DNA of 64,000 bases from Alkalimonas collagenimarina (GCF_030717845.1 NZ_JAUZVZ010000015.1:1-64000), one strand, 5' to 3'. Numbered from the stretch's first letter, positions 26,467-35,830 are shown. Notes: generated from the sequence alone by a model not told the origin. Numbers and translations are program-made.

Positions 26467-28953
26467 GTGAAAAAAATCATGCAATGCAGCTCTCTTATTC
26501 CAACACTGGCTGGCTCTATGCTCATACTTACAGCCTTAATTGGCTGCGATAACCAGAGCACGCTTCCGACACACTCTGAGCAGCCAGACCCAAATAGCTC
26601 AGTGCTGTGGATTGCCAGCCTTGAAGTGCACAACCCATCCGAGTTTGCTCGACCCGACCAGCCCTTGCTAGTGCCCTTTGCCGATCTGGGCCTAACCACT
26701 GCAGAAGCAACTGCATTGGTTGCCAAGCGGCAAGGACAACTGATCCCCAGCCAGTTGATCGACCACAGTGGTGATGGCGAAAAAGACACCCTATATCTTC
26801 ATCTAAGCATGGCAGCAGCCGAACGCCAGCAACTACTGATTGTGCAAGATAAAGCGCTCTTTGCCAGCCAAAACTGGCCAGCACGCACTCAGGCTGAAAT
26901 ATCACATAAAGTGGGTGGTGAGTGGCAGGAGGCTAAATACAGCGGTGGTGACTTTATCAATGTCACTGAGTTAACCCCACCTCCGCAGTACACCGATCAC
27001 TCCGAATGGATCCGTTACGAAGGCCCCGGTATTGAGTCGGATAAAGTTGGCTATCGCATTTATCTGGATTGGCGCAACGGCTTCGATACCTTTGGCAAGA
27101 AAACCAATGATTTAGTCCTGCAAGATGTCGGGCAAGATGGCTATCAGTCTTACCATGAAATGGCCGACTGGGGCATGGACATCCTGAAAGTCGGCCTCAC
27201 ATTAGGCGCTGGTGGCTACGGCTTTTGGGATGGCGAGCAAGTACAACTGGTGTCAAAAGTAGGTCAGCATCACGCCCGTATTCATGAGTCTGGTCCTCTG
27301 TATTCCGGCATGCAAATACATTATCAAGATTGGCAAATCGCTGGTAAAACGCTGGATTTAACCGCCAACTTCTCGATGACGCCGGGCAGCCGTCTGGTGC
27401 ATACCCGGTTGGAGTTATCCGATGCTTTACCTCATGTGGCCATCGGCTTGATTAAACACCCGGATACGGAAGTGATCCATGGCCCAGAAGACATTACCGG
27501 CCACGCCTGGACCTATGTCGCAACTTGGGGCGATCAAAGCCTGGCTGGCGATCAACTGGGCATGGCGCTGTTGTTTAAAAAAAGCACCCGGCTGCAGCAA
27601 ACCGAAGATGAACACAACCTCGTGTCTTTGATCCGAGTGCCAGACCAAACCATGGAGTACTACTTTTTATCGGCTTGGCAAGGTGAACCGGATGGTATCC
27701 GAACCAAAGCTGAATTTATTGCCTATCTTGAGCAGCAAATTGAACAGCTGACGTTAACACCTCGAGTTCGGCTGGATACCGCCCTTACCAATCAGCAGGT
27801 GCAGCAGCCCCTAACCGCTGAACGGGCACTTCATTGGTCGGATCAACTGGCGGCCAGCGATATGCAGCGTCAAACCCCATATTATCGTTACGGCGGATGG
27901 GATTATGAGCGCAGACGCCCAGCAACATGGGAATACACCACTGGTTTGTTATTGCAGGCTTATGATGACTTGCATCAAGTGAAGCCCAACCCTGAGTGGC
28001 GCCAAGTGGTCAGTGATGTAGTGGATTCATTTATTACCGAAGATGGCGATATTCATACCTATGACATCAACAAGTACAATATCGATAGTTTGAATACCGG
28101 CGTGATCTTACTGCGAGAGTATCTGAACAACCCACAACCGAACTATCGGGCAGCACTGGACTTAATGCGCCGACAAGTCGCTGAACACCCACGTACTGAG
28201 GATGGCGCTTTTTGGCACAAGCAAGTGTACCCGCATCAATTGTGGTTGGATGGTGTCTACATGGGGATGCCTTTTTACGCTTTTTACAGCAACGAGTTTG
28301 AACAAGGTGCAGGGCTGGATGAAGTCGTTAAAGAGTTTACGTTAACCCGAGACTTGCTTCGTGACCCAGATACCGGCTTGTATTTTCACGCCTGGGATGA
28401 AGCCAGACAGCAAAACTGGGCCGATCCAGAAACGGGCTTATCTCCGCACTTCTGGGGCCGTGGTTTTGGCTGGCTCACCATGGCGTTGGTGGATGTACTG
28501 GATCACATTCCACACGAACAAACCGAGCTACGCCAACCGCTGTTGGATATGATCACCGATATTGCAGCCACGCTCGCGCAGTATCAAGATCCAGAGACAG
28601 GGGTTTGGTATCAAATACTGGATCGCCCAGAAGCTCCAGGCAACTATCTGGAATCCTCTGGTAGCGCCATGTTTACCTACTTCTATGCTAAAGCATTGAA
28701 TCAAGGTTACTTGCCTGAGCAGTACCGAGCTACCGCAGAAAAAGCCTATCAGGGCCTGTTGCAAGAGTTTGTCTTGGTTCACCCGGACGACAGCATCAGT
28801 CTGGTCAATACCGTGCAAGTGGCTGGGCTTGGCTTTGGTCGTGATGGCAGCTACCGCTATTACATGAGTGAGCCGGTATTTCGGAACGATGCCAAAGCCA
28901 ATGGCCCCTTCATTATGGCCGGTGTGCAAATGGCGCAACTATTGAGTCACTAA
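26467..28953 (+). CDS. DUF4861 - GH105 fusion, unsaturated (rhamno)galacturonyl hydrolase lipoprotein
   Basis: 828 aa. The signal peptide ends in a lipobox (LILTALIGC), so it is anchored in a membrane, periplasm-facing. Residues about 30-440 form a beta-rich region I assign to DUF4861 (EGPGIESDKVGYRIYLDWRN, HEMADWGMDILKVG, ETPGSR-like MTPGSRLVHT). Residues about 450-828 are a GH105 alpha/alpha barrel: RYGGWDYERRRPATWEYT, FWHKQVYPHQLWLDGVYM with the catalytic Asp in WLDG, HFWGRGFGWLTMALVDVL, and ESSGSAMFTYFYAKAL. GH105 releases unsaturated galacturonate from pectin lyase products, feeding KduI. Starts at GTG 26467 (AGGTG 7 nt upstream); ATG 26479 is an alternative. Confidence 0.88.
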   Translation: MKKIMQCSSLIPTLAGSMLILTALIGCDNQSTLPTHSEQPDPNSSVLWIASLEVHNPSEFARPDQPLLVPFADLGLTTAEATALVAKRQGQLIPSQLIDHSGDGEKDTLYLHLSMAAAERQQLLIVQDKALFASQNWPARTQAEISHKVGGEWQEAKYSGGDFINVTELTPPPQYTDHSEWIRYEGPGIESDKVGYRIYLDWRNGFDTFGKKTNDLVLQDVGQDGYQSYHEMADWGMDILKVGLTLGAGGYGFWDGEQVQLVSKVGQHHARIHESGPLYSGMQIHYQDWQIAGKTLDLTANFSMTPGSRLVHTRLELSDALPHVAIGLIKHPDTEVIHGPEDITGHAWTYVATWGDQSLAGDQLGMALLFKKSTRLQQTEDEHNLVSLIRVPDQTMEYYFLSAWQGEPDGIRTKAEFIAYLEQQIEQLTLTPRVRLDTALTNQQVQQPLTAERALHWSDQLAASDMQRQTPYYRYGGWDYERRRPATWEYTTGLLLQAYDDLHQVKPNPEWRQVVSDVVDSFITEDGDIHTYDINKYNIDSLNTGVILLREYLNNPQPNYRAALDLMRRQVAEHPRTEDGAFWHKQVYPHQLWLDGVYMGMPFYAFYSNEFEQGAGLDEVVKEFTLTRDLLRDPDTGLYFHAWDEARQQNWADPETGLSPHFWGRGFGWLTMALVDVLDHIPHEQTELRQPLLDMITDIAATLAQYQDPETGVWYQILDRPEAPGNYLESSGSAMFTYFYAKALNQGYLPEQYRATAEKAYQGLLQEFVLVHPDDSISLVNTVQVAGLGFGRDGSYRYYMSEPVFRNDAKANGPFIMAGVQMAQLLSH

Positions 28954-29015
28954 AACTACTGAGTTCTTCTAAGGCTTGGGCCGGCATATGCCGGCTCTTT
29001 TTTCAGGAGCATACT

Positions 29016-30062
29016 ATGCTCAAACACCACTCTATTACCATTGTATTCCTTTGTTTTACGTATGCTATGACTTTGCTCTCGCTATGTGCTTACGCAGCAG
29101 ACCAGCCATTATTCATTCGTGTAGCACCTGATGGCAGCGGTGATTTCGTGTTGATCCAGCAAGCACTCAACAGTTTGCCTGACAACGATCAGCTGGCCAT
29201 AATCCAGCTAGCTGCAGGGGTCTACCCCGAAAAGCTCTACCTCACCCGCGATAAGGTTTTACTGATAGGCGCGGGCGCCGAGCACACCATCATTCGCATA
29301 GCCGAACTACGAAGCAACTGGTTGAAGCAACACCCAACCGACTGGGGGGCCGCGGTGGTCAACATTGCCGCCAGCGATATTGCCCTGCTGCAGCTAAGCG
29401 TTCACAACAGTTATGGCGACTTGACGGGTGATCATGAGCATCAATTTGCGATACGTGGTTTTGAGCAAGCCAGTCGGATCATCACTGCCGATTGCTCCGT
29501 TATTGCTGGTGGGGCTGATACGCTCAGCCTGTGGAATAAAACCGATGGTATGTATTATCACCATAATTGTTATTTTGAAGGTCATACCGATATGGTGTGC
29601 CCACGCGGCTGGGCTTTTTTCAGCCACAGCCGTTTCGTCAATAAAAAAGCCTATGCCACGCTCTGGCATGATGGTGAACTTGATCCCCAGCAAAAAATGG
29701 TGATACGCGATTCCCGCTTTGATGGCGTTGAAGGCTTTATGCTGGCGCGGCGCCATTATGATGCACAGTTTTACCTGATCAACAATCAGTACAACAGCAG
29801 CATGGCAGATACCCCGATATTTCGTCATACCTACCCGACCGAGCCTGAGCGGGATCAGGACAATCGATGGGGAGACCGCTACTATTTCAGTCACAAGCAG
29901 TCAGCTGATGCGATCTATCCCTGGCTGGAAACCAACTTGCATCACCACCCTGCGGGCCTAACTGCACAAGACATTACCGCCCAATGGGCCTTTGATGGCC
30001 GTTGGGATCCTGAAGCCGAACTGGTTCGAATTTATCGTCTGTACAACGAGGTAAAACCATGA
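29016..30062 (+). CDS. Divergent CE8 pectinesterase
   Basis: Parallel beta-helix pectin methylesterase family, 348 aa, with a cleavable signal peptide (to about residue 28). Methyl-ester removal would expose galacturonan for the GH28 enzyme. Seen: the family GxYxE (GVYPEK), the first catalytic Asp in GGADTLSLW (usual QDTL), and the second in GHTDMVCPRG where most CE8 enzymes have VDFIFG. LARRH may hold the Arg of the usual LGRPW. The altered blocks put it in a distant subgroup. AGGAG lies 6 nt before the ATG. Its stop overlaps the next start. Confidence 0.82.
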   Translation: MLKHHSITIVFLCFTYAMTLLSLCAYAADQPLFIRVAPDGSGDFVLIQQALNSLPDNDQLAIIQLAAGVYPEKLYLTRDKVLLIGAGAEHTIIRIAELRSNWLKQHPTDWGAAVVNIAASDIALLQLSVHNSYGDLTGDHEHQFAIRGFEQASRIITADCSVIAGGADTLSLWNKTDGMYYHHNCYFEGHTDMVCPRGWAFFSHSRFVNKKAYATLWHDGELDPQQKMVIRDSRFDGVEGFMLARRHYDAQFYLINNQYNSSMADTPIFRHTYPTEPERDQDNRWGDRYYFSHKQSADAIYPWLETNLHHHPAGLTAQDITAQWAFDGRWDPEAELVRIYRLYNEVKP

Positions 30063-30844
30063 GCATGGCCATCAAAATGACCGCCTTAGCCACTTTGTGT
30101 TTTTTGATCCTGTTTTATTCTGTTCGTCTTGGTGCAGCAGAGAATACCCATCTTGCTCCGATCAGACTTCATCTGGTCGGTGACTCGACCATGTCTGATA
30201 AACCCAATCTGGCTTATCCAGAGCGTGGTTGGGGCCAGCTGTTGCCGGAATTTATGTTACCACAGCTCACGGTAATCAATCATGCCGCCAATGGTCGAAG
30301 CACCCGACGTTTTGTCAACGAAGGACGCTGGCAGCGCTTACTCAGCGATGTAAATCAGGGCGACTATGTCCTGATCCAGTTTGGCCATAATGATTCCAAG
30401 CAATCCGATCCGGCTCGCTTTGCCGATGCCGCCACCGATTACCGGGAGTTTCTGACGCAATTCATCGCCGATGTTCGGGAGCGAGGTGCCACGCCCATGT
30501 TGGCTAGTTCCATTTGTCGGCGCAATTTCAACGATGAAGCCGTGTTGCAACAAGACCTGACCGCTTATGCCAATGCGGCCAGACAAGTCGCTGAACAACA
30601 GCAGGTGAGCTTTTTTGACTTACAGCAGTACAGCTGCAATTACTGGCAAGAACAAGGCCCTGCGGCCAGCCAAGCCTATTTTATCCAGGTACCAGCTGAC
30701 TTGTACGCCAAGTTTCCACAAGGCACCACAGATAATACTCACCTGAGTGTGCAGGGAGCCAGCAAGGTAGCCCAGTTTTTCATCCGCAAATTACAGCACC
30801 AGCAACATCCTTTAAGCCAGTACGTATACCGGGAGCTGCTCTAG
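30059..30844 (+). CDS. CE12 rhamnogalacturonan/pectin acetylesterase
   Basis: SGNH-hydrolase of the RGAE type, 261 aa, with a signal peptide (MTALATLCFLILFYSV region). Block I VGDSTMSDK (Ser nucleophile), block II NHAANGRSTRRF, block III QFGHNDSKQ, and the catalytic Asp/His in DNTHLSVQGA. Removes acetyl groups from galacturonate residues of rhamnogalacturonan or homogalacturonan. ATGA overlap with the pectinesterase stop indicates coupling. Last gene of the plus operon. Confidence 0.93.
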   Translation: MSMAIKMTALATLCFLILFYSVRLGAAENTHLAPIRLHLVGDSTMSDKPNLAYPERGWGQLLPEFMLPQLTVINHAANGRSTRRFVNEGRWQRLLSDVNQGDYVLIQFGHNDSKQSDPARFADAATDYREFLTQFIADVRERGATPMLASSICRRNFNDEAVLQQDLTAYANAARQVAEQQQVSFFDLQQYSCNYWQEQGPAASQAYFIQVPADLYAKFPQGTTDNTHLSVQGASKVAQFFIRKLQHQQHPLSQYVYRELL

Positions 30845-30865
30845 AGCTTGCTGGGTAAAACTCAC

Positions 30866-30892
30866 ATAAAAAAACCGGCTTCATCAGCCGGT
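30866..30892. terminator. Bidirectional terminator grpE / CE12 gene
   Basis: ACCGGCT-TCATC-AGCCGGT (30874-30892). Seven A at 30867-30873 give a U-tract for grpE on minus; CTTGTT serves poorly for the plus operon. Confidence 0.8.
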
Positions 30893-30913
30893 CTTGTTGT
30901 AACTGAACTTGCG

Positions 30914-31510
30914 TTACTCAGTATCTTGCTGTGGCGCTTTAGACACCCCCACCATCGCAGGGCGTAGCAAACGACCATTTAACTCATAGCCTTTTTGCAT
31001 CACAAAAGTCACCGTATTCGGTGCGACATCGGCTGTTTCCATCATCGACATCGCCTGATGCTGGTCCGGGTTGAATGGCTCACCTTGCGGGTCCAGTTGT
31101 TGCACACCATACTTTGCTACCGTATCAAGGAAGCTTTTTAGCGTCAGCTCCACCCCTTCAGTCACCGAGTTCATGCTTTCATCATCTTTATTGATAAAAC
31201 CAAGCGCTCGCTCCAGGTTATCAACCACAGGCAACAAATCACCAGCAAACTTTTCCAGCGCAAATTTATGCGCTTTCTCTACGTCCTGACTGGCACGGCG
31301 GCGGCTGTTCTCAGCCTCAGCTTTAATGCGCAACATGGCATCTTGTTGATCAGCCACCTGCTTACGCAGCTGCTCTAGCTCTGCTTCCAGCTTATCGAAC
31401 ACGCTTTGCTCACTCGATACGTCGACCGTATCTTGTTCTTGCTGTTCAGTAGTGGCGTCAGCCTGAATGGTTTCATCCTCAGGTGCTTGGGGTTGTTGTT
31501 GCTCAGTCAT
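30914..31510 (-). CDS. grpE: Nucleotide exchange factor GrpE
   Basis: 198 aa. Acidic, Gln/Glu-rich N-terminal tail, then the long coiled coil ([34 protein letters not shown]) and the C-terminal beta domain ([32 protein letters not shown]). It releases ADP from DnaK. GGAG is 8 nt before the ATG, 27 bp after the hrcA stop, so hrcA-grpE are an operon. Confidence 0.98.
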   Translation of the reverse strand: MTEQQQPQAPEDETIQADATTEQQEQDTVDVSSEQSVFDKLEAELEQLRKQVADQQDAMLRIKAEAENSRRRASQDVEKAHKFALEKFAGDLLPVVDNLERALGFINKDDESMNSVTEGVELTLKSFLDTVAKYGVQQLDPQGEPFNPDQHQAMSMMETADVAPNTVTFVMQKGYELNGRLLRPAMVGVSKAPQQDTE

Positions 31511-31537
31511 TAATTACGTCTCCAAAGTTCTGTACGG

Positions 31538-32569
31538 CTAATATGGGGATCTATTCTGCTGATTCAAGTTAAAATTTAACTGTCGGCTACAGGCTTCAAT
31601 CAGAGGTACTAATCGGCTGTATGGCATACGACGAGGCCCAAGTAAGGCGATAAAGCGATGCGGCTCGGCCTGATAACGCTGTACAATCAAACTGACATTG
31701 GCCAGTTCGACAAAACCAGTTTCTTTTCCAAGCACCAGTTTAACATGCTCATCATGGCTTAGCGTCTGTAAAAATTTCACCAATCCAGCGGGATGTTCCA
31801 GCATGGCAAAAACATGCTGCAACGATGGATTTTGTTGGTACTCTGGTGACAACAGCAATTGATGCTGACCATAAATCAATGGCTGGTGTTGCTGCATTTC
31901 ATCCAGACCAAGTTGCCCTAATACGCGCTGCACCAACTGCTGGCAGTCGCCATGCTCACCTTGCGCCATCATTTGTAGCCGCGACATACCTTCTTGCCAT
32001 TGCACTCCAGCTAAAGCCGCATTCAGTAAACATAAACCCTGACTTAAGGTGGCATTATCCACCGACTGCTCATGATGCAACACCCGGTGCAAGATATCTC
32101 CATCTTCATCAATTACCACCAACAACAGGCTATCGGCGGCCAGTCGAACCAAATCGACCTGCCGGATCACCCGGCCCCCTTCTTTAGGAGCACTGATTAC
32201 AGCAACACAACCGGTCAGGTTGGTCAGCAATTGACCGACACGCTGACACATCAGTGAAATGGGTAACTCCGCCGGCAACTGTTTCAGCACTTGCTGCTGC
32301 CAACGCGTTGGTAGTGGTTCCAGCCGCAGCATTTTATTGAAAAATTGCCGGATCCCTTGAGTGGTAGGTATACGGCCAGCTGAGGTATGTGGCGAACGAA
32401 TAAAACCTTGCTGCTCCAATTGCACCATGGTATTGCGCACCGTAGCAGGACTCACATCTAAATCATCCTGTGCAGCCAAAAATTTAGAGGAAACTGGCTG
32501 CCCATCGGCTAGATACTGCTCAACTATCATTTTTAAAATTAGATCTGCGCGCTCTAAACGGGAACCCAT
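31538..32569 (-). CDS. hrcA: Heat-inducible transcription repressor HrcA
   Basis: 343 aa. N-terminal winged helix with VSPATVRNTMVQLEQQGFI and the conserved SPHTSAGRIPTTQGIR (about residues 55-70), followed by the GAF-like inserted domain and a C-terminal VLGKETGF-containing segment typical of HrcA. It represses chaperone operons through the CIRCE element and needs GroEL to stay active. No CIRCE copy is visible near hrcA or dnaK here, so its target is probably groESL elsewhere. hrcA is patchy in gammaproteobacteria and absent from E. coli. Confidence 0.95.
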   Translation of the reverse strand: MGSRLERADLILKMIVEQYLADGQPVSSKFLAAQDDLDVSPATVRNTMVQLEQQGFIRSPHTSAGRIPTTQGIRQFFNKMLRLEPLPTRWQQQVLKQLPAELPISLMCQRVGQLLTNLTGCVAVISAPKEGGRVIRQVDLVRLAADSLLLVVIDEDGDILHRVLHHEQSVDNATLSQGLCLLNAALAGVQWQEGMSRLQMMAQGEHGDCQQLVQRVLGQLGLDEMQQHQPLIYGQHQLLLSPEYQQNPSLQHVFAMLEHPAGLVKFLQTLSHDEHVKLVLGKETGFVELANVSLIVQRYQAEPHRFIALLGPRRMPYSRLVPLIEACSRQLNFNLNQQNRSPY

Positions 32570-32598
32570 AATGCATACCTGGCTTTGTTATCTCATCG

Positions 32599-32626
32599 AT
32601 CTGGGGGCTAATTGGTAAAATACAAC
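32599..32626 (-). promoter_or_regulatory. Weak sigma-32-like promoter of hrcA-grpE
   Basis: On minus: GTTGTAT (32626-32620), 13-bp spacer, CCCCAGAT (32606-32599). The -10 fits RpoH well, the -35 poorly (4/7). Listed as a candidate only. Confidence 0.35.
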
Positions 32627-32720
32627 TGCGAGAGTCCGTTTAAATGATGCTATCTGGATGGTTGTTGCGCTATAAAATCACGTTATACTGACCACAGTAT
32701 TCACTGACACACGAGCCACT

Positions 32721-33602
32721 ATGAGCCTAGCCTTTAAAACTGTTGGCCTGATCGGCAAGCCGAATCACCAGGGAGCCAATCTAACTTTGGTTGCCTTGTA
32801 CCATTTTTTACTGGCGCAAGGGCTGACCGTTTATCTGGAAGAGCGAGTCGCTCAAACAGTTGATCTCACTGATGTCAAAACATTGGATTTAGTCGATCTG
32901 GGTAAAGCCTGTGATTTGGCTATTGTGGTCGGTGGTGATGGCAATATGCTGGGGGCAGCACGAGTTCTATCCCGTTTTGATATCGCTGTACTGGGCGTCA
33001 ACCGTGGCAACCTCGGCTTTTTAACCGACTTATCACCAGAAAACTTTGAACAGCCTTTAACCGATGTGCTCGCCGGGCAATTCAAAACCGAACTCCGTAA
33101 CTTGCTGGAAATCTCCATTCACCGCCATGGCACCATTAAAAGCAGCAATAGTGCGGTCAATGAAGCCGTGCTGCATGCTGATAAAGTGGCGCATATGATT
33201 GAGTTTGAAGCCTACATCAATGACGAATTCGTCTTTAGCCAGCGCTCTGATGGCTTGATCATCAGCACCCCTACCGGCTCAACCGCCTACTCATTATCAG
33301 GGGGCGGGCCTATCCTCACGCCGGATCTGGATGCGATGACGCTGGTACCTATGTTTCCTCATACCCTGAGTAGCCGCCCTCTGGTGGTCTCTGGCAACAG
33401 TGAAATTCATTTAAAAGTGGCAGACAGCAACGATGCTCACCTGCAAATTAGCTGCGATAGTCATGTCATCTTGGCAGTGATGCCAGGCGATGATATTTTT
33501 ATTCGCAAACATCCACGGCCATTGCGTCTTATTCACCCACCGGGGTACAGCTATTATCATGTGCTACGAAATAAACTGGGCTGGGGAAGCAAACTTTATT
33601 AA
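32721..33602 (+). CDS. nadK: NAD kinase
   Basis: 293 aa. Phosphorylates NAD+ to NADP+. [18 protein letters not shown] at the N-terminus, the catalytic [23 protein letters not shown] and the [13 protein letters not shown] block are all present. Divergent from hrcA, followed by recN as in E. coli (grpE/nadK/recN order). Confidence 0.98.
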   Translation: MSLAFKTVGLIGKPNHQGANLTLVALYHFLLAQGLTVYLEERVAQTVDLTDVKTLDLVDLGKACDLAIVVGGDGNMLGAARVLSRFDIAVLGVNRGNLGFLTDLSPENFEQPLTDVLAGQFKTELRNLLEISIHRHGTIKSSNSAVNEAVLHADKVAHMIEFEAYINDEFVFSQRSDGLIISTPTGSTAYSLSGGGPILTPDLDAMTLVPMFPHTLSSRPLVVSGNSEIHLKVADSNDAHLQISCDSHVILAVMPGDDIFIRKHPRPLRLIHPPGYSYYHVLRNKLGWGSKLY

Positions 33603-33628
33603 TCAGATGCTTGCAAAACCAGCAATTA

Positions 33629-33644
33629 CTGTATAGATTTACAC
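33629..33644. promoter_or_regulatory. LexA box 1 of recN
   Basis: CTGT-N8-ACAC, one mismatch from CTGT-N8-ACAG. It shares its last base with box 2. Confidence 0.6.
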
Positions 33645-33659
33645 TGTCTATTTAAACAG
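33644..33659. promoter_or_regulatory. LexA box 2 of recN
   Basis: CTGTCTATTTAAACAG fits the SOS consensus CTGT-N8-ACAG exactly, 58 bp upstream of the recN ATG. Confidence 0.82.
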
Positions 33660-33717
33660 TCTTTTGGCATGGTATCACCAGCCATTAAGACGACAGGTAT
33701 CCATGCAGGAGTCCGCC

Positions 33718-35385
33718 ATGTTGTGTCATCTTCACATCAGTAACTTTGCTATCGTCCGTGCCCTTGAGCTGGATTGGTCTAACGGCATGACCAGTATTAC
33801 TGGTGAAACCGGTGCCGGTAAATCCATCGCACTGGATGCACTGGCGTTGTGTCTTGGTGAGCGGGCAGAAGCCAGCATGGTTCGCCCCGGAGCCGATAAA
33901 GCCGATATTGTCGCGACTTTTGATATCAGCACCCTGACAGATGCACAGCAATGGCTGGAGCAACAAGATTTGGCCATGGGCCATGAATGCATCATCCGCC
34001 GGGTAATCAGCAGTGAGGGACGCTCACGTGGCTACATCAATGGCGTGCAAGTACCTGCACAGCAGTTAAAAGCATTAGGACAACATTTACTCAGCATTCA
34101 TGGTCAACATGCCCACCAACTGCTGTTAAAAGCAGATTATCAACGCCAGCTGCTCGACGCCTTTGCCAATCATGAGCCCAGTTTGCAGCAATGCCGTTCT
34201 CATTGGCAGCAGTGGCAGCAACTCAAGCAAGAACAACAGCAACTACAACAAGCCTGTCAACAGCGCGAAGCCCAACAACAGCTGCTGGAGTATCAGGTGG
34301 CAGAATTGGATCAATTTGCACCAGGTGAGCAGGAATACCCTGAGCTGGAAGCTGAACACCGCCGACTTAACCATGGACAGCAACTGGTTACCGACAGCCA
34401 GCGTTGTCTGGAGCAATTGTATGACAGTGATCAAACCAGCATTTATCAGGCATTAAACAGCAATGTACAGCAGCTGGAACAATTGGCTCAGCTCGACCCT
34501 GAGCTAAGCTCCGTGCATCAGATGCTAAGCGAAGCCCTGGTGCAAGTCGAAGAAGCTAGCCGCGAGCTGCGTCACTACAGCGATCACCTCGAATTAGACC
34601 CCGCTCGCTTGCATGAAGTGGATGAGCGGCTTAGCCAATGGCTGCAATTGAGCCGTAAGCACCAAATCAATGAAAGCGAGCTCACCCAGCATCATCAGCA
34701 ACTGAGTGCACAGCTGCAAGCATTAACGCGAGATGATGCTCGGCTGGATGAATTAGCACAACAGTTACACGAGGCTGAGCAGCAGTACCAGCACAGTGCA
34801 GAACAACTAAGCCAGCAGCGCCAGCAGTCCGCTAGCCAATTAAGTAAACTCATCAGCCAGAGTATGCATGAACTTAATATGCAAAATGGTCAATTTGCCA
34901 TTGATGTTACGCCACTGCCGCTGGATAAAGCTGGGCCACTTGGCATTGATAAAATTGAGTTCCAGGTATGTACCAACCCCGGTCAGCCATTGCAAGCCTT
35001 ACATAAAGTAGCTTCTGGTGGTGAGTTATCCCGCATTAGTTTAGCCGTCCAGGTGATACTGGCCGATCAAATCACCACCCCAACCTTGATCTTTGATGAA
35101 GTAGACGTTGGCATCAGCGGTCCTGTTGCTGCAGGCGTGGGCCGTTTATTACGGCAACTGGGTGAGCGCTGTCAGGTGATCTGTATTACCCACTTACCGC
35201 AGGTCGCCAGCCTTGGCCATCAACAATTGTTTGTCGAAAAGTACACCGATGGTGTCGCCACTGAGACCCGAATTCGTGCGTTAAGCGATGAAGAAAGAGT
35301 CACCGAAATTGCGCGGCTGCTAGCTGGCGAAAATATCAGCGCCAGTGCGCTCGCCAATGCCCGTGAACTTTTGTGTGCACCCTGA
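33718..35385 (+). CDS. recN: DNA repair protein RecN
   Basis: SMC-like ATPase of double-strand-break repair. Walker A TGETGAGKS near residue 30, a long Gln-rich coiled coil (about 150-370), and the C-terminal signature KVASGGELSRISLA and Walker B TLIFDEVDVGISG. 555 aa from the ATG at 33718, which has AGGAG 6 nt upstream (E. coli 553). Two LexA boxes upstream agree with its SOS induction in other bacteria. Confidence 0.98.
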   Translation: MLCHLHISNFAIVRALELDWSNGMTSITGETGAGKSIALDALALCLGERAEASMVRPGADKADIVATFDISTLTDAQQWLEQQDLAMGHECIIRRVISSEGRSRGYINGVQVPAQQLKALGQHLLSIHGQHAHQLLLKADYQRQLLDAFANHEPSLQQCRSHWQQWQQLKQEQQQLQQACQQREAQQQLLEYQVAELDQFAPGEQEYPELEAEHRRLNHGQQLVTDSQRCLEQLYDSDQTSIYQALNSNVQQLEQLAQLDPELSSVHQMLSEALVQVEEASRELRHYSDHLELDPARLHEVDERLSQWLQLSRKHQINESELTQHHQQLSAQLQALTRDDARLDELAQQLHEAEQQYQHSAEQLSQQRQQSASQLSKLISQSMHELNMQNGQFAIDVTPLPLDKAGPLGIDKIEFQVCTNPGQPLQALHKVASGGELSRISLAVQVILADQITTPTLIFDEVDVGISGPVAAGVGRLLRQLGERCQVICITHLPQVASLGHQQLFVEKYTDGVATETRIRALSDEERVTEIARLLAGENISASALANARELLCAP

Positions 35386-35447
35386 GTCAGAGGCTGTACG
35401 CTATCATCCTCTTCAGGTATGATAAAGGCAACTAGATTGATGAGAAG

Positions 35448-35807
35448 ATGAAACCAATGAAAGTAGTAGCTAAATGGCTGATCATCCTGTGCTTTGGTTT
35501 GAGCCTAAGTGCATGCAGTAGCTGGATTTACCGCATCGACATTCCACAAGGGAACTACATGGAACAAAAAGATGTCGATAAATTGCGAGTGCAAATGACC
35601 AAAGAGCAGGTTCGCTTTGTCTTGGGCCACCCGGTCGCACAAAACAGTTTTGATGATAACATTTGGCATTATTACTACGCGATCCAACGTGGTAATGGTG
35701 AACAAATGGAAAAGTCATTGATTGTGCACTTTGATGATGGCCGCTTAAGCCAGTTGCAAGGTGATTTTGATATCCCGGAAGACTTTGAGAGCCCACTGGA
35801 TCTATAA
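35448..35807 (+). CDS. bamE: Outer membrane assembly lipoprotein BamE
   Basis: 119 aa (SmpA/OmlA family), part of the BAM complex that folds outer-membrane proteins. Lipobox LSLSACSS; conserved IPQGNYMEQKDVDKLRVQMTK opening and GHPV..NSFDDNIWHYYY. Position after recN is the usual gammaproteobacterial order. ATG 35457 is an alternative start. Confidence 0.96.
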   Translation: MKPMKVVAKWLIILCFGLSLSACSSWIYRIDIPQGNYMEQKDVDKLRVQMTKEQVRFVLGHPVAQNSFDDNIWHYYYAIQRGNGEQMEKSLIVHFDDGRLSQLQGDFDIPEDFESPLDL

Positions 35808-35830
35808 CTCATTACCCATTCCGGGCTAGG

